A stretch of DNA of 25,215 bases, taken from contig JAYWIG010000337.1 in the NCBI GenBank assembly GCA_043789035.1, forward strand, positions 1 through 25,215, written 5' to 3'. This DNA comes from JAYWIG01 sp043789035. Its GTDB lineage: Bacteria > Pseudomonadota > Gammaproteobacteria > Burkholderiales > Burkholderiaceae_E. Positions 1 to 7,456 of the stretch are shown in pieces. Under the pieces are notes generated by a model. The model was not told the DNA's origin and searched no databases. It worked only from the letters and a program-made list of their open reading frames with translations. Each line of letters opens with the position of its first letter. Within the stretch, counting starts at the first letter, position 1. A program made the translations under genes and the position numbers.

Positions 1-76
1 GTGCAATTGCGGCACTACCGACGATTGCCAACACCAACCAAGCGGCAACCCAACCCAAATCAAGCGAGCTTTCCAT
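1..76 (-). CDS. Partial ORF at window edge, hydrophobic N-terminus
   Basis: An open minus-strand frame begins with ATG at 76-74 and runs off the left edge after 25 codons. The visible residues start MESSLDLGWVAAWLVLAIVG and form one hydrophobic stretch, as in a membrane protein or a signal anchor. It starts 50 bp after the ankyrin gene stop on the same strand, so it could be the next gene of that transcript. No clear ribosome binding site is seen, and another minus-strand ATG at about 87 opens a competing frame. The product cannot be named. Confidence 0.35.
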   Translation of the reverse strand, partial: MESSLDLGWVAAWLVLAIVGSAAIA

Positions 77-126
77 TGATGACCCATATTGATATTGTCA
101 CATGGGACCCAAATACCGCAAGTTAG

Positions 127-822
127 CTAGCGTGCCCCCGCCTGCTCAAGCATCGTAACCATTTCTTGGTATCCGCGTGAACGGGCCAACGCTAGCGGGG
201 TATTGCCCTGCCGGTCGGTAAGTTGCAGATTGGCTTTAGCATCGATGAGAGCCCCTAGTGTAGCGCGATGCCGTGCCCCGCCATTACCCAGAACGATTGC
301 TTCGATCAAAGCGGTCCAATGGAGGTTATTGACATGATCCAGAGGCGCACCCGCAGCAATGAGTTGCCTGACCACGCCATCATGTCCTAAATGGGCCGCC
401 GCAATCAACGCGGTTCCATCGTAATTACTCGTGGTCAGTTTAGCGCTTGCACCCACAGCAAGCAACGTACGGAGTGTCTCTTCGTCATCAGCAACTGCCG
501 CAATGGTGATCGCGTCATAGCGGTCGCGCTCTAAAACATCAAGGCTTGCGCCTGCTTTAGCCAAAGTGCGAATGACGTCGCGTTGCTTAGCAAAACTTGC
601 GATATGCAGAGCAGTACGACCGTAGGCGTCGCGCGAATTGAGATCAGTTTTAGATTTAATTAACTGTTCAAGAATCGAGAGATCGCCTCGATGGGCAGCT
701 GCATGCAGGCCGCCATAACGAGAAATCTCGCTCGCACTTGGAGCCACTTGAGCTAGAACTGAAGTTCCAAAACCAAGCGCGACACAGCCTATTAGCGCAC
801 ACTTTTTTAAGCGTATTCTCAT
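127..822 (-). CDS. Exported ankyrin-repeat protein
   Basis: The 231-residue product starts with a signal peptide: basic MRIRLKK, a hydrophobic core, then an Ala-Gln type cleavage site near residue 25. It should therefore be secreted to the periplasm. The rest is about six ankyrin repeats, recognisable from repeated units such as GRTALHIA (about 68-75), DGTALIAAAHLGH and GNTPLALARSRGY, each followed by an LL-x-x-GA helix end. Ankyrin repeats bind other proteins; no catalytic domain is present. A Shine-Dalgarno AGAAGG sits about 8 nt before the ATG. The gene lies 80 bp downstream of the MFS gene on the same strand and may share its transcript. The partner is unknown. Confidence 0.85.
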   Translation of the reverse strand: MRIRLKKCALIGCVALGFGTSVLAQVAPSASEISRYGGLHAAAHRGDLSILEQLIKSKTDLNSRDAYGRTALHIASFAKQRDVIRTLAKAGASLDVLERDRYDAITIAAVADDEETLRTLLAVGASAKLTTSNYDGTALIAAAHLGHDGVVRQLIAAGAPLDHVNNLHWTALIEAIVLGNGGARHRATLGALIDAKANLQLTDRQGNTPLALARSRGYQEMVTMLEQAGAR

Positions 823-902
823 GTCTGTACCTTCTCGATTACTTGAGTTGATCTTTTACTTTTTCGAGCGCAGCGGTTACACATTGCTCGTCTAGTTTAA
901 CC

Positions 903-2141
903 TTATACATTCGGGCGGCTACTCGCCGGACTCGGTAGTACTACAGAGAACGGCCTCACAAACCCCACCCATACGATCGAAAAAAGTACGAAAGCAATCG
1001 ATAGGAAACCGACGATGTCGTAGTGCAGAATTTCACCTGCGCTATTGCGGCTGATGATGTAAGCAGCAACCAAAGAAGCCCCGCCCTGCACTAACGATTG
1101 GATGGCACCACTGAGCGAAAGAAATGTACCTCGAGTGTGTGGGTCGGCGGCGGCGTTCACAATCACACCGGAAGGAATCATACGCGCAGGCACGACGATA
1201 AAAAATAGCGTCGACACTAGCAACACCATCCAAATAGGGGCTGGTTGTAAATGTGTGGTGAGAAAGATAGATATCACCGCAATTAGGCTTAAGCCAATAA
1301 ACATTTTCTTGGCACCGACTTTATCGGCTATTTTTCCAATAAACCGCGACGTGAACAGAGTTGCAAAACCACCCGCGAAGTAAATAAGCGCGAGTTGCTT
1401 TTCTGGAATATGAACGTTGGCAACTGTATAAATACTAATGAAAGGTATCACTAGAAAACTCGAAAACATCATTAATGTGATCAAACCGAATGCGCGTAAA
1501 TGGTTTGGTTTTCGTAGGACACTTCGCAATGGACGAAACAAGCCCGAAAGCGACATTTGTGCGTCGCTTTGCAAGTGGCTACTTAGCGAAGGAACATAAC
1601 GCCAGCTTGCTACCCCAACAAGGCCCACGCAAGCAAGAATGAACATAAACGGTGCATGCCAGCCAAAATGACTTGCAAAGAACAAACCGATGGGTACTCC
1701 CGCAACTGAGGCCAAAGCAAACGCAGTCATCACAGTACCAATGGCTGCGCCTCGGCGCTCCGGAGCAATGGCGTCACCAACAATAGTTTGCACCATCGCG
1801 CCTGTAAGACCCGCACAAGCGCCGCAAAACATACGACAACCAAGTAATACCTGATAGTTGGGTGCTACTGCGCATGCCAACTCACCGATGGCAAATAACC
1901 CAAGTAGCACCAAAAGCGCATGCCGCCTATCGAATCGATCAACGAATAGCGCGCCTAACAATCCAGCGATCGCTGCGGTAAATGTGTAAGCAGATACCAG
2001 CCAACCTAACTCTTTTGGCCCTACAGAAAACTCTCGCATTAAAATCGGCCCCATTGGCGACAGCACCATGAAATCTGCAATCAAGCAAAATTGAATGCAA
2101 GCTAAGCACCAAAGGAGTTTTTGTTCCTGAGTTTTGATCAT
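903..2141 (-). CDS. MFS transporter, DHA1-like efflux permease
   Basis: A 412-residue integral membrane protein of the major facilitator superfamily with about 12 hydrophobic segments. It carries a motif A variant between TM2 and TM3 (GALFVDRFDRRHALL, residues 63-77) and a second degenerate copy in the middle loop (GKIADKVGAKK). The length fits the DHA1 drug or metabolite efflux group, which works by proton antiport at the inner membrane. The substrate cannot be read from sequence. Its ATG overlaps the stop of an AraC-type regulator remnant (ATGA). An AAGGG about 10 nt upstream can serve as ribosome binding site. Regulator and MFS efflux pump pairs are common, so the remnant may once have controlled this gene. 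Confidence 0.88.
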   Translation of the reverse strand: MIKTQEQKLLWCLACIQFCLIADFMVLSPMGPILMREFSVGPKELGWLVSAYTFTAAIAGLLGALFVDRFDRRHALLVLLGLFAIGELACAVAPNYQVLLGCRMFCGACAGLTGAMVQTIVGDAIAPERRGAAIGTVMTAFALASVAGVPIGLFFASHFGWHAPFMFILACVGLVGVASWRYVPSLSSHLQSDAQMSLSGLFRPLRSVLRKPNHLRAFGLITLMMFSSFLVIPFISIYTVANVHIPEKQLALIYFAGGFATLFTSRFIGKIADKVGAKKMFIGLSLIAVISIFLTTHLQPAPIWMVLLVSTLFFIVVPARMIPSGVIVNAAADPHTRGTFLSLSGAIQSLVQGGASLVAAYIISRNSAGEILHYDIVGFLSIAFVLFSIVWVGFVRPFSVVLPSPASSRPNV

Positions 2142-2290
2142 CGGGTTAGAGCCCTTGTAGGCGAAGCCATTGTTTCTACGCTACTGTAGCCGACTTTGCG
2201 GGCAATGGCTGTGAGTGTCCGTTCCTTTCGTAAGTGATTCTTCGCGACTTCAATACGCCAAATCGTTAAGTACTCAAGAAGTTTGTGCCT
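2138..2290 (-). pseudogene. AraC-type HTH regulator, C-terminal remnant
   Basis: Translating the minus strand in the frame that stops at 2140-2138 gives about 48 residues that match the second helix-turn-helix of AraC/XylS regulators: LLEYLTIWRIEVAKNHLRK followed by TLTAIARKVGYSS. In the family this is followed by an aromatic-rich RAFKR-type helix and a GxxP motif. Here the reading turns into an unrelated MASPTRALTR tail and stops, so the C-terminal end is damaged. The first HTH and any sensor domain are absent, and no start codon with a ribosome binding site is evident. The stop overlaps the MFS start codon by ATGA. I read it as a decayed regulator that once lay upstream of the MFS gene. Confidence 0.65.
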
Positions 2291-2322
2291 GTCGTTACAC
2301 GAAAGTGGCTGGCAACAACCCT

Positions 2323-2787
2323 TTATAAAAACCGATCCAAAATTTTGCGGCTGGCACGATCAAATTTTCTATAGTCTTGCACTAAATACTGCAACCCATA
2401 ACTATCGGTGATGAGTAAAGCGCCTGCAGCAAGTTTTCGAATACCCTCCTCGCCTCTTAAGATAAACTGTGTTACGCCTCTATCGGTTGCGACTGTCCAA
2501 GTGCATGGCGTTACGTAACTAGAGACTCTCGTAATCTCCGAGATAATAGGCATAAAATCGCGCTGCGCTAACTCTTCGATCACCAATGAAGCAATCTGAG
2601 GTTCACAGTCAGCTATTCGAGCGATCCAAACAAGCTCTTTGCCATCTTTGCTCATCAGGGCAATACCCTCATTAGGGGCCGTCACCGGAAATGCTCTCAC
2701 AGGAGTGACATTTCGAAAAACTTCACCGTTTAGACTTAATTCCAAACGCCCCGCAGAATCGCGTTTCAAGGCAGCTGTTGCGTTCAT
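2323..2787 (-). CDS. DUF1854 protein, cyanophycin-metabolism associated
   Basis: A 154-residue soluble protein with no signal peptide. It shows the pattern of the DUF1854 family: TPVRAFPVTAPNEGIALMSKDGKE near residues 29-53, a C-terminal TWTVATDRGVTQFILRGEEGIRKL stretch (named by its key positions T97-L118), and a terminal LDRFL. The family is found with cyanophycin synthetases and the ABC exporter upstream; its biochemical function is not established. The start codon overlaps the exporter stop by ATGA (2784-2787), so the two are translationally coupled and probably act together. A role as a regulatory or structural partner of the exporter is inference from this coupling. Confidence 0.85.
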   Translation of the reverse strand: MNATAALKRDSAGRLELSLNGEVFRNVTPVRAFPVTAPNEGIALMSKDGKELVWIARIADCEPQIASLVIEELAQRDFMPIISEITRVSSYVTPCTWTVATDRGVTQFILRGEEGIRKLAAGALLITDSYGLQYLVQDYRKFDRASRKILDRFL

Positions 2788-4997
2788 TCGAAGACCTCCA
2801 CATCATCATCCCTCTTTGCTTGTGCTTGGTAGAGCGTGTAGTAGGCGCCTTGCTTTTCCATGAGCGTTTCATGATCGCCAAGTTCAACCACTTTACCGTG
2901 ATCCATCACCACTAAGCGATCAGCCTTTCTTAAGGTCGATAAACGATGGGCAATGGCCAGCGTCGTACGGCCTTTCGTAAGATTGTCGAGCGCTTTTTGA
3001 ATTTCTTTCTCGGTGGTGCTGTCCACCGATGAAGTGGCTTCATCAAGAATCAGAATACGGGGATCAATTAACAAGGCACGCGCAATGGAAATGCGCTGTC
3101 TCTCACCACCCGACAGTGATTGGCCTCGCTCGCCCACTAACGAATCATAGCCCTGCGGAAGGCGCAAAATAAAATCATGTGCGTAAGCCGCTCTAGCTGC
3201 GGCAATAATTTCTTCGCGGGTCGCTTTCGGTTTTCCATAGGCGATGTTTTCCGCGATAGTGCCAAAAAACAAAAACGGCTCTTGAAGCACTAAACCTATA
3301 TTGCTTCGATACTCCGATACTGCTAGCTGCCGTATATCAACCCCATCAATCAAAATCGCGCCTTCGCCCACATCGTAGAAACGGCAAATGAGGTTAATCA
3401 AGGTACTCTTACCGGAACCACTGTGCCCGACAAGGCCAATCATTTCACCGGGCTCTATTGCTAAATTCATTGACTTGATCACCGCTCTGTTTCCGTATCG
3501 AAAACCCACTGACTTCAGTTCAATACGGCCTGTAACTTGCTTTAACGATACGGGATTGGCAGTATCGGGCACGCTTGAATTGTGCTCAAGAATATCGAAA
3601 ATTCGTTTGGCACCCGCCGCGGCTTTTTGGGTATGCGAAACGATGCGGCTCATCGAATCGAGCCTCGTATAAAAGCGGCTAATGTAAGCCAAGAATGCCG
3701 TAAGTACGCCCACAGTAATAGCATCTGTAGAAACCAGCCAGACGCCGAACGCCCACACAACTAACAGACCAATCTCGGTTAACAATGTGACTGTTGGTGC
3801 AAACACAGACCAAGTTCGATTTACTTTATCGTTCACCTGTAGATTGTGCTCGTTAGCTTCTCGAAAGCGCTGCGCTTCGCGGCTCTCTTGAGCGAATGCC
3901 TTCACCACACGAATGCCTGAAATAGTATCGGCCAACACATTCGTGACTTCGCCCCAGATGCGGTCTACTTTTTCGAAACCATGACGCAAGCGATCCCGCA
4001 CGACATGGATCATCCACGCAATAAACGGTAATGGCAGTAAGGTAACCGCCGCAAGCAAGGGATCAATCGAAATGAGAATCGCTGCGGTCATGACAATCAT
4101 CAACACGTCGGTCGCAAAATCAAGCAAATGCAATGACAGAAAAACATTAATTCGATCAGTCTCAGAACCGATACGGGCCATTAAATCGCCAGTTCTCTTA
4201 CCGCCGAAATACTCTAACGACAGCTTCAATAAATGCTCGTATGTCGCGGTGCGTAAATCGGCACCGATTCGTTCACTCACCAACGCCAAAATATAGTTTC
4301 GCGCCCACCCTAAAGCCCAGGCGAACAAAGCAGCAGCCATCAAGCCACCGAGGTACCACTTCACTTTTTCCCAGTTCAGGGGCTGCCCGTTTTGATAAGG
4401 AATGAGAACCTCATCCATCAGCGGCATCGTCAGGTACGGTGGCACCAAGGTAAAAGCCGTGGCAGTAAGCGTCAGAAAAAAACCGAAAAAGAGCTGCCCT
4501 TGATAAGGACGCGCAAAACGCCATAGTCGAAACAAAGTCCACGTTGACGGTGGGCTGGCAACCTCGTTGTTCAAGCCATCCAATTCTTCGTCAGGTTGGC
4601 TCGGCTCTTCTTCGGCCGAATCACAAGTACCAGCTTCAGTATTTCTGCCCTCTAAATCACGCACTCGACGATTGAACTCGGTAGCAAGCACTTGCACCGC
4701 ATCATTCTGCGGTAAAGTGTAACGCCAGTGAGCGATCAATCGGGTACTGGTCGTGCCAATCTCTAGAAGCTCTAGGCGACCAACACCGGCATGATCGCGG
4801 TGATCTAGAGCTAGGCCCTGACGGATGGCTTGCTTAAAAAGCACGGTGCTTTCACCGTTCCGATTGCTAATGTGCTGTAAATCCTGCTTATTGAAAGTCA
4901 ATATCGACGGCGAAAAGCGAAGGCTTTCGTCCAAATCTAGCTGGACTTGAAAGGTCTGCGAGGTCGGTAGGGGATCTAAAACGGACACATTAGTCAA
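2784..4997 (-). CDS. ABC exporter half-transporter, cyanophycin-associated
   Basis: A 737-residue protein with three parts. Residues 1-150 form a soluble N-terminal extension of unknown function, ending in an acidic linker. Residues 155-460 are a six-helix type I exporter membrane domain. Residues 490-737 are a nucleotide-binding domain with Walker A GHSGSGKST (524-532), Q-loop Q572, signature LSGGERQR (628-635), Walker B ILILDEA (648-654) and H-loop H684. It should work as a homodimer at the inner membrane. This type is associated with cyanophycin genes in betaproteobacteria; the cargo is unknown. The listed start is TTG at 4997; GTG at 4988 is an alternative and neither has a clear ribosome binding site. 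It diverges from the synthetases and is coupled to the DUF1854 gene. Confidence 0.88.
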   Translation of the reverse strand: MTNVSVLDPLPTSQTFQVQLDLDESLRFSPSILTFNKQDLQHISNRNGESTVLFKQAIRQGLALDHRDHAGVGRLELLEIGTTSTRLIAHWRYTLPQNDAVQVLATEFNRRVRDLEGRNTEAGTCDSAEEEPSQPDEELDGLNNEVASPPSTWTLFRLWRFARPYQGQLFFGFFLTLTATAFTLVPPYLTMPLMDEVLIPYQNGQPLNWEKVKWYLGGLMAAALFAWALGWARNYILALVSERIGADLRTATYEHLLKLSLEYFGGKRTGDLMARIGSETDRINVFLSLHLLDFATDVLMIVMTAAILISIDPLLAAVTLLPLPFIAWMIHVVRDRLRHGFEKVDRIWGEVTNVLADTISGIRVVKAFAQESREAQRFREANEHNLQVNDKVNRTWSVFAPTVTLLTEIGLLVVWAFGVWLVSTDAITVGVLTAFLAYISRFYTRLDSMSRIVSHTQKAAAGAKRIFDILEHNSSVPDTANPVSLKQVTGRIELKSVGFRYGNRAVIKSMNLAIEPGEMIGLVGHSGSGKSTLINLICRFYDVGEGAILIDGVDIRQLAVSEYRSNIGLVLQEPFLFFGTIAENIAYGKPKATREEIIAAARAAYAHDFILRLPQGYDSLVGERGQSLSGGERQRISIARALLIDPRILILDEATSSVDSTTEKEIQKALDNLTKGRTTLAIAHRLSTLRKADRLVVMDHGKVVELGDHETLMEKQGAYYTLYQAQAKRDDDVEVFE

Positions 4998-5059
4998 TTG
5001 GGAGCAATCAAAAGAGGGGCAAAACTATCGGCTTTGTGCACCATTTCATGGGCTTACAG

Positions 5060-5092
5060 GTCAACCAACGGGACAAAAGGCCGTTAGTTGAC
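5060..5092. promoter_or_regulatory. Inverted repeat in divergent cyanophycin control region
   Basis: GTCAACCAACGG (5060-5071) and CCGTTAGTTGAC (5081-5092) are inverted repeats with 11 of 12 positions matching and a 9-bp spacer. The dyad lies in the 168-bp region between the exporter and cphA' starts. Both arms carry an outward-facing GTTGAC. It is not followed by a T-run, so a terminator is unlikely. The likely role is a binding site for a dimeric regulator of both transcripts, which is inference. Confidence 0.5.
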
Positions 5093-5165
5093 ACATTGGA
5101 AGGCTTTTTGAAGCAAACCTCGCCTAAATTACCCACTAAAATCGACCGCATCTCACATTATCGCT

Positions 5166-7436
5166 ATGACATCCCATTCGAACGTTTCTTCGACTAAACA
5201 CTCAGTCGATATTTTGAGGCTTGTTTCATTACAAGGCCCCAATTATTGGTCCTATCGGTCGGTTCTAGAGACCTGGGTCGATATTGGTGCTTTCGAGGAC
5301 AAGCCGTCGAACCTAATACCGGGGTTTAACCAGCGCCTAGCGACGTGGCTGCCCGGACTGATAGAACACCACTGCACAGTGGGTGTTCGTGGTGGGTTTT
5401 TGATGCGGTTGGACGAGGGCACTTGGATGGGCCATGTTCTGGAACACATTGCGATTGAGCTGCTTACTCAAATAGGCTTTACCAGCGGGTTCGGTAAGGC
5501 ACGAGAAACTTCAACTAGAGGCGTGTATAAGGTTGTTATTCGCTCGGTCAATGAAATTGTGACCCGTCAAGCCATGCTCGAAGCCAGGGAATTGCTGATG
5601 GCTGCCATCGAAGATCGTGCTTTTGATGTAGCTGGCACTATTCTGAAATTACAAGAATTGCGCGAAGAACACCATCTTGGGCCGAGCACAGCAGCGATTG
5701 TTTCAGCAGCCGATGACCGCAAAATACCCGCTATTCGCTTAAACGATGGAAACCTCGTTCAGCTTGGTTATGGCTCAGCTCAACGTCGTATTTGGACTGC
5801 AGAAACCGGGCTAACGTCTGCCATCGCAGAGGGCATCTCAAGAGATAAAGACTTAACGAAGCGCCTTTTAGCCCAGTGCGGCGTTCCGATACCTGAGGGT
5901 CGTATTGTGCATAACGCTCAAGACGCATGGAAAGCAGCACTTTCAGTAGGGCTACCGGTCGTGGTGAAGCCACTAGACGGCAACCATAGTCGCGGCGTAT
6001 TTATGAACCTGACGGCTCGCAGCCAAATGGACGCCGCTTTTGCTGGCGCAGCCAAAGAAGGCAGCCAAGTCATGGTTGAGCGATTCGTGCAAGGTAACGA
6101 ACATCGCTTACTCGTGGTAGGCGGCGAACTCGTAGCAGCATTACGAGGCGAACCCGTCAGTATTCTTGGCGATGGTAAACACACAGTTCGCCAACTCATC
6201 GAACTGCAAATTAATTCTGATCCTCGCCGTGGCGACATGGAAACCCATGTATTGAACCCTGTGGTGTTGAACGGGGCTGTGCTGGTAGAGTTAGCCGCCC
6301 AACAGCTAACCGCCGACGATATCGTTGAGGAAGACCGCTTGGTACTCGTTGAGCGTTGCAGCAACATTAGTTTTGACTGTACAGACGAAGTTCACCCAAC
6401 TATTGCAAAACATGTGGCTTTGGCTGCACGCATTGTCGGGCTAGATATTGCCGGCATCGATTTAATCGTTGGCGATATCAGTCAACCCATGGAACCCCAA
6501 CGAGGTGCGATTGTTGAAGTGAACGCTGGCCCAGGTTTGTTATGCCATTTAAACCCAGCGCAAGGCCAAGCAAGACCAGTTGGACAGGCGATCGTGAACC
6601 ACTTGTTTGCTGCTACAGAAAAAGGCTGCATTCCAATTATTGGCATTACGGGTGCGGGACATGAAGTCAGGTCCCTTTCGTCTACCACGGTAGTGTCTGC
6701 GATGGTACATAAAATGCTGCTAACTCCTGACTCTACAGTAGCCATTGCAAACGCAAGTGGCATCAAAATTGGCAGCCGTTTGATCGACGCAAAACCTGCA
6801 ACCAACTTTAAAGCAGCGCAACGCGTGCTCACCAACAAAATGGTTGATTGTGCTGTAGTTGAGAACACACCGAGCCAACTCGCTTTGGACGGTTTGGCTT
6901 ACGATCGTTGCTCGGTTGGTGTAGTGCTTGGATCATCGACAAATTTCCGCCTGCCGGAGTTTGACCTCAATACCGCGAGTGAGGTGAGAAGTCTTTTACG
7001 CACTCAGGTAGATGTTGTTCTGCCTACTGGAGTAGCCATACTCGATGCGGACGATACAAACGTCGCTAGCATGGCGAGCTTATGCGACGGCAGCGTCGTC
7101 TTGTTTTCATCTCGACCTAACAACCTCGCTGTAACAGAGCATCTAGCAGCAGGAGGGCGGGCGGTGTTTGGTCGCAACCATCAAATCGTGCTGGCGAACA
7201 AATCAGAAGAAACGCTTCTGCTGGGGCCCTCAGCATCAAAACTTTTAAATCTTGCTTCTGATGCGGTTACTGCGCAAGCAATTCTTGCGTCAATCGCCAC
7301 TGGTTGGGCGCTGGGCGTTTCTCTCGAACGACTGGTACAAAGCGTTAGTGAATATGCAGCAGAGTTTGGCACCGTGCAAGCATCCAATGAGACAACCATT
7401 CAGCCGCAGAAGCTTCGCTCCGCTGCTGCGAACTAG
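5166..7436 (+). CDS. cphA': Cyanophycin synthetase paralogue with dead Mur-ligase domain
   Basis: A 756-residue member of the cyanophycin synthetase family. The N domain (1-160) is full length, with LQGPNYW (22-28), the GGF and GHVLEHIAIEL motif (89-99) and GFGKARETST. The ATP-grasp domain (about 165-485) keeps LGPST, VVVKPLDGNHSRGV (265-278) and the metal-binding EVNAGPGL (451-458). This domain adds aspartate to the polymer in known CphA, or joins Asp-Arg dipeptides in CphA2. The C-terminal Mur-ligase-like domain is short and its P-loop is lost: GITGAGHEVRSL (493-504) stands where GTNGKTT is expected, so ATP-dependent arginine addition is unlikely. It is followed after 20 bp by an intact paralogue and probably forms an operon with it. 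The ATG has no good ribosome binding site. Confidence 0.88.
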   Translation: MTSHSNVSSTKHSVDILRLVSLQGPNYWSYRSVLETWVDIGAFEDKPSNLIPGFNQRLATWLPGLIEHHCTVGVRGGFLMRLDEGTWMGHVLEHIAIELLTQIGFTSGFGKARETSTRGVYKVVIRSVNEIVTRQAMLEARELLMAAIEDRAFDVAGTILKLQELREEHHLGPSTAAIVSAADDRKIPAIRLNDGNLVQLGYGSAQRRIWTAETGLTSAIAEGISRDKDLTKRLLAQCGVPIPEGRIVHNAQDAWKAALSVGLPVVVKPLDGNHSRGVFMNLTARSQMDAAFAGAAKEGSQVMVERFVQGNEHRLLVVGGELVAALRGEPVSILGDGKHTVRQLIELQINSDPRRGDMETHVLNPVVLNGAVLVELAAQQLTADDIVEEDRLVLVERCSNISFDCTDEVHPTIAKHVALAARIVGLDIAGIDLIVGDISQPMEPQRGAIVEVNAGPGLLCHLNPAQGQARPVGQAIVNHLFAATEKGCIPIIGITGAGHEVRSLSSTTVVSAMVHKMLLTPDSTVAIANASGIKIGSRLIDAKPATNFKAAQRVLTNKMVDCAVVENTPSQLALDGLAYDRCSVGVVLGSSTNFRLPEFDLNTASEVRSLLRTQVDVVLPTGVAILDADDTNVASMASLCDGSVVLFSSRPNNLAVTEHLAAGGRAVFGRNHQIVLANKSEETLLLGPSASKLLNLASDAVTAQAILASIATGWALGVSLERLVQSVSEYAAEFGTVQASNETTIQPQKLRSAAAN

Positions 7437-7456
7437 AAACAGCGATATCAATATTC

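Noticed and set aside
839..910. A 23-codon minus-strand ORF (starts MYKVKLDEQ) between the MFS and ankyrin genes
   Set aside because: It overlaps the MFS end, has no convincing ribosome binding site and is short enough to occur by chance.
5088..5116. TTGACA at 5088-5093 as a -35 box for cphA'
   Set aside because: No acceptable -10 box lies at 16-19 bp spacing (AAGCAA and neighbours), and the hexamer is part of the inverted repeat.
5731..6868. Long minus-strand open frames inside the cyanophycin synthetase genes
   Set aside because: Their translations are low-complexity, rich in Ser/Arg/Thr, with no family motifs; they are shadows of the plus-strand genes.
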